A DNA stretch of 64,000 bases from Mortierella alpina. Lineage: Eukaryota; Mortierellomycota; Mortierellomycetes; Mortierellales; Mortierellaceae. The first letter of the stretch is position 1, and each line of letters begins with the position of its first letter. Below the pieces are notes generated by a model that did no database searches, was not told where the DNA came from, and saw nothing but the letters and a program-made list of their open reading frames with translations. The translations under genes and the position numbers were made by a program. Below are positions 11,501-23,912 of the stretch, in pieces. The stretch spans positions 2,170,001 to 2,234,000 of the forward strand of contig JANATF010000005.1 of the NCBI GenBank assembly GCA_029449245.1, given 5' to 3'.

Positions 11501-13108
11501 CATCGCTTCCAAGATTCCTGTTCGTACCTGGATCGCCTCAAGCGCGTATGTGACAACCTTGGGCGTTCTGTCGACACTGGGTTCGTCCCACTCTGGCGAT
11601 GAAGAGTTGATCATTGGCAACGATGAATCGAGCATGTTCTCCAAGAATTCAAGAGTTCGGCGCATAATAACGATCCCGACAGGTCCCTGTCCTGAGAAGA
11701 GAGTCTCCTGGTGCTTCTTGGCGGAGCAGATGTTGAAAATCAGCTTGGTGATATACTCCAGAACCAGGCATCGATTCCTGAAGGTCTCCTTTTGTGAAGA
11801 CACATCCGCCGCGGACGGTAGTTGCTGTGGAGTAAGCAGTGTCGTGGATTCTGGATCAGGAGAGGGATCGGCTTGCGAGGTAATATAATAGCCATACCAA
11901 GCGAGCAGGGTGTCCGCTCCGACTGCCAGGATGTACGACACCACTTGATCCTGGAAAACCCAGCACGACCAGTAGATGGTAGCACTGGTCACGAGGACCA
12001 AGCGTTCGACTGCAGGTGAGCGGGTCCTGCTAAACAAGGTGATGAGCTGGAGCGTCCTCCAAAGATCGAGCAGGAGTGCGATATGTGGGTTATCCCTTAG
12101 TGCTTCTGTCAGAAATGTCCTTTTCCTGCCTACGTTCATTGGTTCTAATGACCGATCCTGGCTGCTGGCTGCGGTCAACGATGCCTTTTTCTCGCCAGCG
12201 ACTTGCAAAAAGTTTTGTAAAAGGCTCATGGCCTTTGTTTGGATTCCGAGCGTCGTCTCCAGCTCCTGTTCAACTTGCGTACCATCGAGCTTGCCCCTGC
12301 CGGGTTCAGTCAGCGCCAGATCCATTGCTGCGTCCGCATCCTGTGGGTGCGATGGGTTGTCTGACGCTAGCAATGTCAACTTGTCTCTCATGGACTCTAG
12401 TATCTCTGCGAGAGGAGAGATCACTTGCCAGGTGGGTTCAAGCTCGACCAAAAACCGATGGGACGAAAGGATCCGGAGTCCATAGTCCTGTAGCTTGATC
12501 AGTGGCGAGCGCAACAGCGCTATGAGTCCCATGATGGCATGCGTGTTTGCCCGTCCTGAAGGTCCATCGCCTACTTTCTTGTTTTGAAGAGTCATTATCT
12601 TTCGGGCAACATCCTGGGGCGGGAAGGGGGTGTTCTTGGACCGCGCGTTGGTGCAGAAGCACAGGATCTTTGCGCTCATCAGCTGAACGTCCTGCGTATC
12701 GGAGTCGCGACTCAGGGGCGCGATACTGATCAAGAGTGGAGTTAAAAAGTCCTCCAGTATGGACTCCTTCTGCGCATCGTCGAGCGGGATAGCTGTCTTA
12801 GCGGTGCGTATTCCCGAGGAGGATGGTGGGTCCGTTGGTTTTGATCCGCTACCTATGACTCCAGCACTGTCGAGTACTATGTTGATGGCGAAGAGCGTCT
12901 GCTTGATCTGCGAGCGTATAGCCGCCTGCGGGCGGTACTCGGGGCGCCTGTGGGATTGATACTTTGTCACCTCGACTTGGAGCCATTTGGCGAGCTCACC
13001 GAGGAGGTGGAGGAATCGCGTGGGATCGAGGGCGGCCAGTTCTTCCTTTGCAGCTGGGCTAGTTCTGTCCCTGCTCCTGAGGAGGTTGATCAGCTCTGCG
13101 GTGCGCAT
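8521..13108 (-). CDS. Large armadillo-type repeat protein with C-terminal BTB domain
   Basis: One intron (10143-10032, GTACGT donor) joins exon 13108-10144 to exon 10031-8521 in frame, 1,491 residues. The first about 1,000 residues are Leu-rich helical repeats without a signal peptide or membrane segment (for example MRTAELINLLRSRDRTSPAA and FLHLLGELAKWLQVEVTKY), best read as an armadillo/HEAT-like solenoid. The second exon carries a BTB/POZ region: PVKFLVQDRVIAFENRLVLA, then RCSEFFYNLLLGEFKET, IRIQDVEADDFEMLLEVV and LLACAERFMVVYIRRLAETW. BTB proteins often adapt substrates to Cullin-3 ligases. Solenoid plus C-terminal BTB is the layout of animal ARMC5, but homology to ARMC5 is only my inference. 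An acidic, Glu-rich linker lies between the BTB half and the final helices. Confidence 0.8.
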
Positions 13109-13359
13109 GGCAAGCAGGCAAGTTGCAGGTACATGTGGATGGATGGCAGCCTGGACGGCGGCGCAAAAAAAAAAAGATTCAAGTTAAAGACTTTGCAGCA
13201 AGGGAGCAATCCTTATGCAACCCAAACTGGAAACAAAGGGCAAAGCCCTGTCAAATGCGCCCACTGAAAAGGGCCCATCCTTTTTTTGTTTTTTTGCTTC
13301 TTCGTTCCATTCCCCACGCGTCTTCACACGGCCACCAAGACACAGACCACCAGCACGAT

Positions 13360-13462
13360 AGCAACAACAGCAACAGCAGCAACAACACAGCAACAACACA
13401 GCAACAACACAGCAACAACACAGCAACAGCAACACCACAGCAACACCACAGCAACACTAGCA
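13360..13462. repeat. CAA/CAG/CAC microsatellite tract
   Basis: An imperfect trinucleotide-like tract of AACAACAGC, AACAACACAGC and AACACCACAGC units lies in the 516-bp divergent region between the armadillo-BTB gene and the calcipressin gene. It is outside both coding regions. Confidence 0.8.
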
Positions 13463-13624
13463 ACACAGAGTCACTTAATTAGCACTTACAGCACATACGC
13501 ATAGGCACATAGGCACAGGCACACACAAGCTCATTGGCATTCCCTTCTCTTCCTTGACGTCTCCAGTCCTGCCTCCCCTTTCTCCCGCATTCCGTCGCAT
13601 TAATCCACAGCATCACACCTCACC

Positions 13625-14735
13625 ATGACAGAGGCAACAACCCCCACGCTCACAACCAACACTATCACCATCACCAACCTCGAGGCACCTCACTTTGAAA
13701 AGGACATCATGCTCAAGCTCAAGGCTTCGGCCGAGTCCTTTGGCGAGGTCTACTACTTTGCACCCATAAAGTCCTTCTACCGTGTCTTTGTCGTCTACCA
13801 CTCCACCTTTGACGCACAGCGGGCCAAAGCACAGCTGCACAACACGCCGTTCGAAGACACCACCCTCCGGGTGTATTTTGGCCAGGTGAGGCTGCGGTGA
13901 TCACTGTCATCATCATTATCACCTCTACGTGTCTGCGCATGCCTTTTTCGTTGACTTACACCGTAGCCTAATCTGCTGCTTTTGAACTTGCTCTTGCCTT
14001 GTTTCTTCACATCCACAGCACACAGAGATATCGATTGACCCTGCGTCGCATTACCTGCACCCGCCAGAGCTGGAAAAGAATTGGCTCATATCCCCCCCTG
14101 GATCCCCGCCTATTGGATGGTCGCAAGTCCGAGAGGATCCCCCAAACTCAATGCACTTGGCGGATGACCTGGTGAAGGCGCTGTTGGAGATGGGCCAGCC
14201 AGTCTATCAGCTCCCGAGGCCCGACGGGTCCTATGCAGATCGATCTCACCTATTTGAGACCGATGTCGATCACTTTTCACTCGACGGACCACACTCTCAT
14301 ACAGATGCCTTAGGAGCTTCATCCTTAGAGGCATCCTCATCAGCACCAACACCAGCACCAGCACCAGAACCAGCATCAGAAACAACTACAGCAAGCGACA
14401 AGGGAGCAGGGGACGATGTTGTCAAGAAGCAGGACAGTCTGCAGCGGCAGATTCTTGGACTCAAAATTGATACGCAGCCAGCTTCTGCTCAGTCAGCCTC
14501 GCCCCATTCAGTGCACTCGCCCTCATCGCTTCATCCTCCCGATACTCCAACAGTGTTGGCATTCTCGCCTGCCAAGGAGGCTGTGGGCGAGCAGCCCTTT
14601 ATCACAGTCCAGGATTGGGGGGTTGAAGGAGGTATTCCTGAGAACCCGTCTTTGAAGAGGAGGCTCACGATTCCAAAGACCGCCTTTCCTATCGGACCCA
14701 TCCGACCGTCGACATCGATGCCAGAGTGCCGTTGA
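13625..14735 (+). CDS. RCN1: Calcipressin, regulator of calcineurin (RCAN family)
   Basis: Two exons, 13625-13885 and 14019-14735, give 325 residues. The N-terminal half is an RRM-like fold (TITITNLEAPHFEKDIMLKL, then FGEVYYFAPIKSFYRVFVVY and LRVYFGQ). It is followed by HYLHPPELEKNWLISPPGSP PIGW, which contains the RCAN signature ISPPxSPPxGW. The family binds and modulates calcineurin (PP2B), and phosphorylation of the SP serine in the signature is known to matter in yeast and animals. A Ser/Thr/Ala/Pro-rich linker (APTPAPAPEPASETT) precedes a C-terminal basic segment (TIPKTAFPIGPIRPS) in the position where RCANs carry PxIxIT-like calcineurin docking motifs; the match is loose. Longer than yeast Rcn1 because of the linker. 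Confidence 0.93.
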
Positions 14736-15230
14736 GAAGGCTAGGATCGTTACTATGATCCGCCTCTGTCCTTTTGGAGCTCTGTGTCGCACTATCTTTA
14801 GTTCAAATTGTTTGCCGACGCAGTAATCGCAAACTTCCATGACAACAATGATCCGATATTACCAATGACCAGTCTGTCAACCCGCATGCTTGACATCTTC
14901 CACGACTTGCTCAATAGTGCGCTTTACCGTACATCATAAAAGTTCTGAAAATGAGTCCTTTCCCTCTCGTTACAGCCATGAGACTCCTTCTGCTGTGACG
15001 CCGTACCACTGGGATATCCATGTGTGCCCTGGCAATGCCATCAACTGGACAGCATGGAAACGAAATTGTGATCGGCTTTGTATTTTAACTTTTCAGCCCC
15101 GGCTCCTTTGTGTCACCGCTCCACTTCTTCCCCTGAATTTTTACACATTCGAGTCCACTCCTGCACAACGCTGCCGCCATCAAAACCGCTCTTTGCTTGC
15201 CATCTCGACGCCCTTGCAAGGAAAAAGCGA
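14736..15230. other. Intergenic region upstream of GUP1
   Basis: About 500 bp without a recognisable gene. An open frame reads through from 15078 into the GUP1 first exon, but it lacks family similarity before 15231 and is probably 5' untranslated sequence. Confidence 0.5.
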
Positions 15231-17692
15231 ATGCAGCACGAACCCGAGCACCATCGGCTGCTCGAGATCAATGCCTCTCTCCCCGATGACCCACATGCCC
15301 GGCATGAACTCAGTGAACCTGGCCAGAATGCCTCCTCATTCGTAGGGCATGCTGACCCACACCGACACCAGCACCAGAAGCCCATCTCCACAAGCCAACC
15401 CTACTCAAAGTGCGTCCAGGATCGTACTACACAACCGTCGCTGTGGAAGACCAAGGAGTTCTACTTTTACTACCTGGTCTTTGCGTATTGCCTGCCGTAC
15501 ATGTACAAGACGGCACATGATGCAAGCTCAGGTACGATTCTTCTGCAGAATGATGGCAACCTTTTGCAGATTCCGGAAGCTTGCTCCAGCCATGAATCAT
15601 AACCTTTCGGCCCTCCTCCCACTTTGGTAGTCGAAAACCCCAACTATGAAAAGTATCAGGACCTGCTCTCAGACGGTTACTTTGGCTATAAAGTGGTACA
15701 GCACACGGAATTTATCTGCTTCTGAGGGTCATCCACTGCTGCTCTGGATTGACTAGCCGTCTAAACTCTCTTGCAACGTCGCTTTCTCTCTATACAGGAC
15801 AACAGCGATGGTCAATATGCCAACTTCCGCAACAACATTCCCAAGCTCGTCGCAGTGGTCTGCATCTATCTTACTCTGAGCCATCTCTTCCGATCCATTT
15901 TTGTGCCTTCAACATCCGTCCTCAAAAACCCACTGCAACCTCTCTATCGAGCATACTTTTATGTGGCATTTTCGGTCGTGTACATCTACGTCATGTACGG
16001 AAACAGCATCCTCAAGATTGCCGCCATAGTTTCAGCCAATTATGTGATTGCAAAGACAGGACGAGGCGCACGATGGATGCCAGTCGCAACGTGGATCTTC
16101 AACCTGGGCATCTTGTTCCTCAACGAGGGTTATGATGGGTACAATTTTGGGGACTTTCACGAGTCTTTGGCATGGCTGGTAAATTCTCGGAGCAGTCGGT
16201 GTGATATGCTTTTTTTTTTCTCTTCCGTTCTCTTTGCTCACCATCCGGCCTCTAACGCGACTACTGCTAATGTTAGGATGAGAACAGAGGCATGGACAGG
16301 AGATGGGACGTTCATTTCAACTTTACAATGCTTCGACTCGTTTCCTTTAACATGGACTACTACTGGTCTTTCGGCTCATCTCATGATATGCATTTGGTAA
16401 CAATGCGAACCTGGATTTGATTTCACGAATACTTTATGCATTTTGTGCTTTGGCCCCAAGAAGAAGACACTGACAACTAACTATCATCTGTAACTTCTGC
16501 CTTGCGTAGAATGATCACGACAGCACTCCTCAGAACGATAAGGAGCGAGTAGCAGCATCGGCGTTCGCCACGGACTATTGCTTCACCTATTACCTGGCGT
16601 ATGCGCTCTATGCACCCCTCTACCTCTCAGGGCCGATCATTACCTTCAATGACTTTATATCCCAGGTATCATGTCGTGAACGCATTGTTCCAATGTTTTC
16701 AGTCGTTGCATATAGTAGTGCGGATCAAATTTAATTGAAACCAACACTCCTTTTTGTCCATTGCCCATGAACCACCCCTGTAGCTGCGATACCCAAAGAC
16801 AATTCCAACAAAAACGCTGCTCATGTGGGTGGGCCGCCTCGTTTTTGCACTGCTGACCATGGAGTTCATGATGCACTACATGTACATGGTGGCGATCAGC
16901 AAAAGGCAAGCTTGGGACAACGACCCTGTCCTTCAGATCTGTATGATTGGCCTCTTCAATTTGGTGCTGATCTGGCTCAAGCTCTTGGTCATCTGGCGAT
17001 TCTTCCGCCTTTGGGCGTTGCTTGACGGGATCGAGGCACCAGAGAACATGATCCGGTGCGTGATTAACAATTACTCGGCGCTGGGATTCTGGAGAAGCTG
17101 GCACAAGAGCTTCAACCTGTGGATCATTCGTTATGTCTATGTGCCCTTGGGTGGGACACGATACGCCATGTACAACATATGGGTCGTGTTTACGTTCGTG
17201 GCCATTTGGCATGACATCCAACTAAAGCTCCTTGCGTGGGGATGGCTCATCTCGCTGTTCATTTTGCCAGAGATCATCGCAGGAAAGATATTTTCGAAGC
17301 AAAAGGTATTGTACACACACACACACCTTTTCCTTTTCACCTTTGCTTGATAATGCGCTTTTATGGGTTTCTAACAATTCATTTCTATGTTTACTTCGTT
17401 GTACTCGTTGCCTCTTTTGACGGGCCGTGCTGTGTAGTGGGGATCATGGCCTCACTATCGACATCTCTGTGCATTGGGAGCAGTCGGAAATATTCTATTG
17501 ATGATGATTGCCAACTTGGTCGGATTCTGCATTGGGCTCGATGGCGTCAAGCACATGTTATCTGACCTCTTTTCATCCACGCAGGGCTGGCTGACGATGC
17601 TGGGCTGCTGTGGCGCGCTCTTTGTCACTGCCCAGATCCAATTTGAGACCCGCGAGGCAGAAAAACGACGCGGCATCTTTCTGAACTGTTAA
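15231..17692 (+). CDS. GUP1: Gup1-like membrane-bound O-acyltransferase (MBOAT)
   Basis: Seven exons (15231-15531, 15631-15695, 15798-16178, 16277-16396, 16510-16665, 16784-17305, 17438-17692) sum to 599 residues. It is rich in membrane segments and carries Gup1 hallmarks: [60 protein letters not shown], and the MBOAT core [20 protein letters not shown] followed by [16 protein letters not shown], with the catalytic-type His in AIWHD. Yeast Gup1 remodels the lipid of GPI anchors in the ER; the family was first named for glycerol uptake. The initiator at 15231 gives a short His/Glu-rich cytosolic N-terminus. An upstream in-frame start is possible but unsupported. Confidence 0.93.
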
Positions 17693-17910
17693 GCCCCCCT
17701 TCCCCATCCTTTATTACTACATTAATGTGTCATGCCGTCGCGTATGTGATAAAGGCCTCCCACACCCCCTCCCTCCCTTTCTTGCACTCCATTATGACTG
17801 ATCCGTCGTTTTGGGTTTTCGGTGTTTTATTTTTTGTGGTGCCTATTTTTTTTTTGGTGCGCCGTGGAACAAATACCTGCAAGGTTGCGATTAGCCTGGT
17901 TTCGTTCGCT

Positions 17911-19719
17911 CTACTTGCCCTTGCCCTTCTTGGTGAGCCACTGCAACGTAATGTCGATGTTGACCTGGTTCTTGGCAGAGATGGAATAGCAAGAGACTTC
18001 TCGACTTGCAATCTGCTTCAAGTTCATGACTTCGATGATTTGGTCGACTGTGAGTGCGCCAGGCAAATCGTTCTTATTTCCCAGGACTAGAACAGGGATG
18101 CTCGCCAACTGTGGTTTATCCAGAAGATTACGAAGTTCTGTCCTTGCCGCGTCCAGTTTATCATGGTCTGCTGCATCCAGGACGAATCTAATAAGTTTGC
18201 AAGGGATGGGTGGCGATCGAATACGGGTAAGTAGGGGGGGGGGGGAAAAAAAGGTTAGTGCTATGCATCTTGGTGCATCTTGGTGCATCATGCCAAGCAA
18301 ATCGCCGTCTTGGCGATACATGTGGATGTGTTCTGCTTTTTTCTCTGTGTCCGTTTCGTGCGAGTCGCTTCGGTTGTACAGCAAGAGTCGCGCTAGAGTC
18401 CATTGACAAGATGCATGAGGCACGAGGTGCTCAAAAACACAATGGAAAAATGAGAGCGAGATAGAGAGAGGAAGGGCGAGCGCGCGAGACTGACACGCAA
18501 TCTCCGCAAGAGGGGAATGTGTGTAACAAAGTACGACGTGAGGTGTGGTTACGCCGTTTGCCAATCACAAGCGAGATAGTTCTCCCATGCTATCGCTGAC
18601 AATCATCCAGATCTTGCTTACACTATCGCGTTGACGCCTCGACAATATCTTTCCCACATGCTCCGGAATCTAGGATCAAGTGATGGGACCAAAGAAAAAA
18701 ACGCTGAAAATGTCAGCGCACCAAGGAATACAGCAAGGTTTGAGCATGCATGTTGTCTTCAAGGTAATGAATGCCTTTCTTACCTGGGTTGTCCGCCAAT
18801 ATCCCAAAGCTTCATTGTTACGTTTCCCTTGGTGACCTTGCGCATATTGAATCCCACGGTCGGAATCATGTCCTCTGTAAACTGTCCAGACTAAGGTGAT
18901 CCAATGCAAAAGAGCAAGTACGAGGAGTCGCGAGTGTCAGTCCTCCACAGAGTCTGCATAATCGGCTTGACAATGTTCTCATGAGTCGAGTATGCAGGTT
19001 CCTGGTTTGAAAAAAAAGGGGGAGAAAGAAAGAAGAAAAGAAAATCGATAGCATCACGAGAGTCCCCCTGTGGACTTGGTCGACTGCGACTTAAAATACT
19101 CCCGCTGCATGACGCTGTGTTGGGTCTCCCTAATCCTCTGCTCGAACACGACTGTCGCTCTGGCAAAAAAGACGTGGTTGTGTCTTGTTATTTTGTTGAT
19201 TGAGATTGCTTTGTATGGTTCCTGAGCAAAAAAAGAAAAGAGTTGTTTGTCCGCTGTTTGTTGTGGGCCAACTGAGCCAAGCAAAAGAGAAGGACGACAT
19301 TCCTGGCCTGATACGCCCTTTTTTTCCAACAGGGTTCCGCGATTCCTTGCTGCTGAGGTAAGACCCTCCTTCTCTGTCTGTCTGTTTTGCGCTCAAAGCA
19401 GCTCAAAAGGATAACCTCCATTTAGGTCTGCAGGAGTTGAAGAATGCGAAAAAGAAAAAAGACCACGACGAAGAGAGAGCGGGAAGTAATGGCAGAATAT
19501 GAATGTTTTGTACTTACAGCGATGACATTGACTAGAGTTGTCTTGCCACTGTTTTGCAATCCGACGAGGGTCAACTCCATCTCGGTCTGTTGGAATGGAA
19601 AGTAGAGCGTGTCAGGACCACTGCCTTTCTTCAAGATGTTGCGAGAGCGAGGCGTGTCAATGTACCTTGAAGAACAGGCTACGCAGCCAGTCGAGAAAGT
19701 TCTGGATAAAAGACGCCAT
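17911..19719 (-). CDS. ARL8: ARL8-type small GTPase (Arf-like)
   Basis: Exons 19719-19666, 19586-19518, 18890-18784, 18669-18622 and 18187-17911 join to 184 residues, the usual Arl8 size. Visible motifs are the N-terminal amphipathic helix [18 protein letters not shown] without a myristoylation Gly2, the P-loop GLQNSGKT (27-34), switch I around [12 protein letters not shown], switch [25 protein letters not shown] (guanine specificity) and SAK near the end. In other eukaryotes Arl8 sits on lysosomes/vacuoles and recruits kinesin adaptors; membrane binding relies on N-acetylation. The second intron is unusually long (18891-19517, 627 nt). It converges with GUP1, whose stop is 218 bp away. Confidence 0.95.
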
Positions 19720-20157
19720 GGTGCCGCGTAAGGAAATCTGCCTTGCTGCGAATGTGTGGGTAGAACTGAGCCTCGAGGAGCTGAGCCGGGCTGGAGTGGA
19801 TGTGCGCTAGAGGAGAAGCGGCTTGGGTAAAGAAGAGGGACGCTGCGGAAAAAAAGAAGCGCAGGAAGAAAAGGATGTGAATGGGCAATGGGTTGGAGAG
19901 CGGGAGGACTGAAGAAAGAGAGTACAAAATGCATTTTGGGTGATAGACTAAATAACGAAATTGAGTTCCAGTCATCGAGTCAGTCCCCGTTGACTTCGCC
20001 CTGTCCTTATGATCATACCCTCATACCCGCGTGGAAAACACGAAGAACTCTCCGCACCGACGTAGGAATGATATACGGGACAATTATTATTACGAATATA
20101 TAACTAGATAGATCTCCCATCTCCGTCAGCCACGATGCCCCAAGACATCCTGTTGAT

Positions 20158-21583
20158 CTACTTGGCCTTGAACAGCTTGCTCGACGATTTTGACATGGTT
20201 CCGCTGCGCGACAGCGTCACCAACTCATCGACCTCGCGCTGCTCCGCCTCAATCAGAGCACGGTACTGCTCCAGCTCAGCAACCATCTCGGCCTTCTTGG
20301 CGTTCAGCTTCTCCTCGCGTTCACGAAGGGCGACCTCCTTCTCCCGGACCTTTTGCACAAACATCTGACGGATCTCCTCCTCCTTGCGCTCCATCTCTTG
20401 CTTGTTCTGCAACTTGGTACCCTCGATCTGAGATTCATATGTGTCGTCACACTCCAGAATCGAAACGGGTCGTCCCATGGCTCGCAGCGCATCTCCACGG
20501 TACTTGTGATAGTGGACATTGTGCGTAGTGTCGACCAGATCATGCAAGCATGTCGACATGAGCAGTTCTCTCAGGTAAACAAAGTCCGAATGCTCCGCGT
20601 TCTCGACTAGTGTTTACAAAAATACATTGTTGCTTAGAATAGGCCTAAAAAGATTGCCAGTGCCAACATCGTGTGAGACACCCCGTCTCAACCCAGCCTT
20701 ACCTTCAACAACGCCCCATCGATAAGACCTGCAGCGAACCTGCTTGTTCCCAACGAGGGCAACGCTGTCGCTTCCAATGACCGTGAAGGGAATGTGTTGC
20801 TACAGCGTCAAATGAGAGGTAGGAACGCCTTGGTTAACGATGCTGCGTCTCGTACTCAATTACAAACCAACAGGGAACCACAGCAAACTCGGCACATTGA
20901 GCTTACGAAAAGATCCTCCGCGCCGTCAACCTCATCAGAGTACGATGAAGGAAAAGTCTTGATGTGGTGATCGTCAAGGTCGCGTAGCAGGATGCTCTTG
21001 AACGACACCTTCTCATCGACTGTCATCGTATCCGCTTTGGCAATGATAGGAATGACATTGATTTTGGTGGAGAGTGTCTTCAGAGCCCTGGCGTCAAGTT
21101 CTTTCAAGCTAGAGGAATGTATGTGAGCCCGGAAGCGGATATTTTAGCTCCTGCTCCCCAAGGTGTCCTGGTGGTCACGTCGTTGGTGCCTTCCGTGCAC
21201 AGTTGTTACGAGAGCAAAGCGTAGATTCTAAGGACTTACCCGTGGCCGTTGGGCGCGATAAAGTACAGCACGGCGTGAATGCGGGTATCGGGGATAGACT
21301 TGCGGAATCCAGGATGGCGCTCCGCAGCCATGTACTCCTCAAACTGCTTGTCGATGTACTCCATGATTGGGGTCAGACTATCGGCACAGGCGTGAGCCAG
21401 AGTGCAAAGAGAGAGATGGGCCATTTGAGGTAAGAAACAAGCGGGTCCTGAGATTGCTCTCATCCAGCAAACAAAGACTGGCAGCCTTTTTTTTTCCTCC
21501 TCTCCTTCTGAGCAAAAAAAAACAGCGCGCAAGGTAAATATAGGCGAGAGCGCAAGGTGTTCATGGACCATGGCCAGCTCGAC

Positions 21584-21622
<39 letters not shown>

Positions 21623-22567
21623 GAAAGGAGCAAAGGAGATGACTTACTTGTGTTCCCTGTTCAACTGGTCACCAAATCCTGGCGTGTCTACAATGCAGAG
21701 GTTGAGGAGGACACCATCTTCCACCAGCTCTAAAAGGGGAGAGGGATGGGAACGGGGTAAGGAGAAATCCTATCGACACCCATCGGTGCTCAGCAGCAGA
21801 ACACAAAAAGGCGCAAACGGCCATTTTGGCTGCCACGGAGGACAGACATGACACCACCGCGAGGCGCCTGATTGGCACCCTTGTGAAACAAAGCAATAAC
21901 GCACCATAGTATGCCGGCTGGATCTGCACCGTCTGCGTGGACTGGGGGTTTCTAGGGAGGATCTCTTCCTTCAAGTCCGTGTTGAAGAGTGTGTTCATGA
22001 ACGTAGTCTTTCCAAGTCCACTCTCGCCTAGCAAGGATAGGGAGAGAAACAAGGGACATGTTTGAATTAGAGTCTTCACAATACGCACCAGACTAACGAC
22101 GGGGGTGAAGAGTGAGAATAACGACAGACAGCGGGTCGGTGACTTTTGTCTTACCAACAATCATCAGGTTGAGGCCAAACGTGGAACGCTTGACCTTGGT
22201 GAAGCGCTGGCTGGGAAGGGACTCCAGTCCCAGAGGGGCAGTCAGCTCCAACGGTCTTGGTTCAGGGTGCTTCCAGGGACCAGGGTCCGGAAACTGGCCA
22301 CTATGGTCAGGAAGGGAGAGGTGGGGTTAGCACATTGCACGTTCTTCGTAAAGAGTGTGTACCATTCAGAACGTTGCTGTGGGTGCTTACTTGTGCTGAT
22401 GTGCAAATTCCTACGAGCGTTGAGGAACAGCAGTGTGCATCGAAAGAAGGAAAGGTGAAGAAAAAAAACAAGCGTAAGTTACGGAGAACCCTGTAAAGAA
22501 TTTTGTATCCTATGTGCGATTCAACGGCCAGTGCCGACGGAAAGTTAATGAGGCGTACAAGAGGCAT
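20158..22567 (-). CDS. Septin GTPase with C-terminal coiled coil
   Basis: Nine exons: 22567-22559, 22410-22391, 22300-22155, 22027-21905, 21729-21648, 21377-21240, 21108-20907, 20799-20703 and 20606-20158, total 421 residues. Features in order: a Pro-rich N-terminus, polybasic [18 protein letters not shown]-loop [15 protein letters not shown] (G3), AKAD (G4), the septin-unique element ([20 protein letters not shown]) and a C-terminal coiled coil ([20 protein letters not shown] onward). Septins form hetero-oligomeric filaments at septa and hyphal branch sites. The G domain and coiled coil resemble core fungal septins, but I cannot place it with a specific CDC gene. The first two exons (9 and 20 coding nt) are chosen by splice sites and phase only; the N-terminus before the 22300 exon is tentative. 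Confidence 0.92.
21586..21621. repeat. (GA)18 dinucleotide microsatellite in a septin intron
   Basis: An uninterrupted GA run of about 36 bp lies in the septin intron between the exons ending at 21648 and starting at 21377 (minus-strand order). Confidence 0.9.
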
Positions 22568-23912
22568 GGCAGTTGAGAAGCGCGAGGAGACGAGGACAGT
22601 GGGTTGACAGAATTGACAGAGGTCTCAATGCAGCGAGGAGGGCAGAGGGCGAGGGTGGGTGAGTGAGCGAGAGAGAGGACGGGAGGGAGAGAGTGCGTGG
22701 GTGGGTGTGGGTGTAAGGGAGAGAGAGAGAGAGGGAAAGAGAGGTGATGCAGATGGGGATGAGGATGGGCAAAAGAGGAGTGATGCGGGATGCGATGGCT
22801 CCTCTGTTCCAGAAGCGAGTGCAGCCAAAAAAAATATTTTTTGGCTCCCAGAACACACGAGAGACAAGGTTTCCTCCCAGTGCAGTAGGCGTGATAATGG
22901 GCCGATGACTCGGCTATCTCCAGCCATCCATGCCACACAAGTACCACAGCACTCGAGGTGCGCGTCGCTCTCCTCGGGCTGGCATTGCAGGGATGGCTTG
23001 AAGCGCAGATGTGCTGAATACGGAGAGCTTGTGGAGACAGGTGTAAGCGTCGTTCAATTGGCATGCACAAGACACAACACGCACAACTCTGGAGGACAGC
23101 AAAGGCAGGGAGAGATCCAAACGCAGCCGCTCTTGTCCTTTTCCAAGGACGTGCGTAGTCTTCGCGACTTGGGCCTTGCACATGTGCACCCACCTCAATG
23201 TGCACCTGGGCGAAACGCGTTCTGTAGAAGGCACAGCGACCACGTGCCAGCTTGAGTGGCTTCTCTACGTCTATGTGCCTGTGTCCGATGTATGTGCTCT
23301 GTCCTACTGTCCCTTAGTCCCTTTGGTCCCCTCCACAGCCGCAGCCTCTATTCCTCGTTGCTCCATCCACGTTGTGCCCGATCGGCTCATTGACTTGACC
23401 AGCATGGGGTCACGCCTGTTCCGATTCCAGTCCACAGGCACGCGTCAGCTCCAGGCGTGATTCCTCTCGGCCCTAAAAACACAAAGGGAATTCGTTGGGT
23501 TGCATGGGTCAACTGGAAAACAAACGGCTACACGACGGTCTTTGCTGCTCCAATCTCGTTCCTCTCTTTCCTCCTCTCTCCTCCTCTGCTTCCGCTTCTT
23601 CTTCCTTGGTGTTGCCAGTGCTGCTGTTCTTGCTGCTCTACTTTCCCCCTTTTGCTTCGACAAGAGACATCAGCACAGCTGGCTGCGACACGACGACAGC
23701 GCGTGAACGTCTAAACAGTCACTCCACTCCAAAAAAAAAGCTTTTTTGTGATCCCTTTCTCCCTCCCTTCATCATTTTGCACTTTTTCATCTCCCCTGTC
23801 ATTCTCCACTGCCTGTCATCCCGCCAGCCTGCCAGCCTGCCAGCCTGCCCTGCCTTCGTTCGCCCCATCTCAGCAGATCGAGCCGCCTTAGAACACACCT
23901 TTGCCATTCGAC
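22568..23912. other. Divergent intergenic region between septin and PPN1
   Basis: About 1.3 kb with no supported gene. It contains GA-rich DNA (22650-22750), an AT-rich near-palindrome at 22823-22846, CT-rich blocks and three tandem GCCAGCCT units around 23823-23846. Open frames here are low-complexity products of these repeats. Confidence 0.55.
22823..22846. repeat. Near-perfect A/T-centred inverted repeat
   Basis: AGCCAAAAAA and TTTTTTGGCT arms flank a short AATA-type centre. The arms are exact reverse complements and could form a hairpin or a symmetric protein site. No function is known. Confidence 0.7.
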
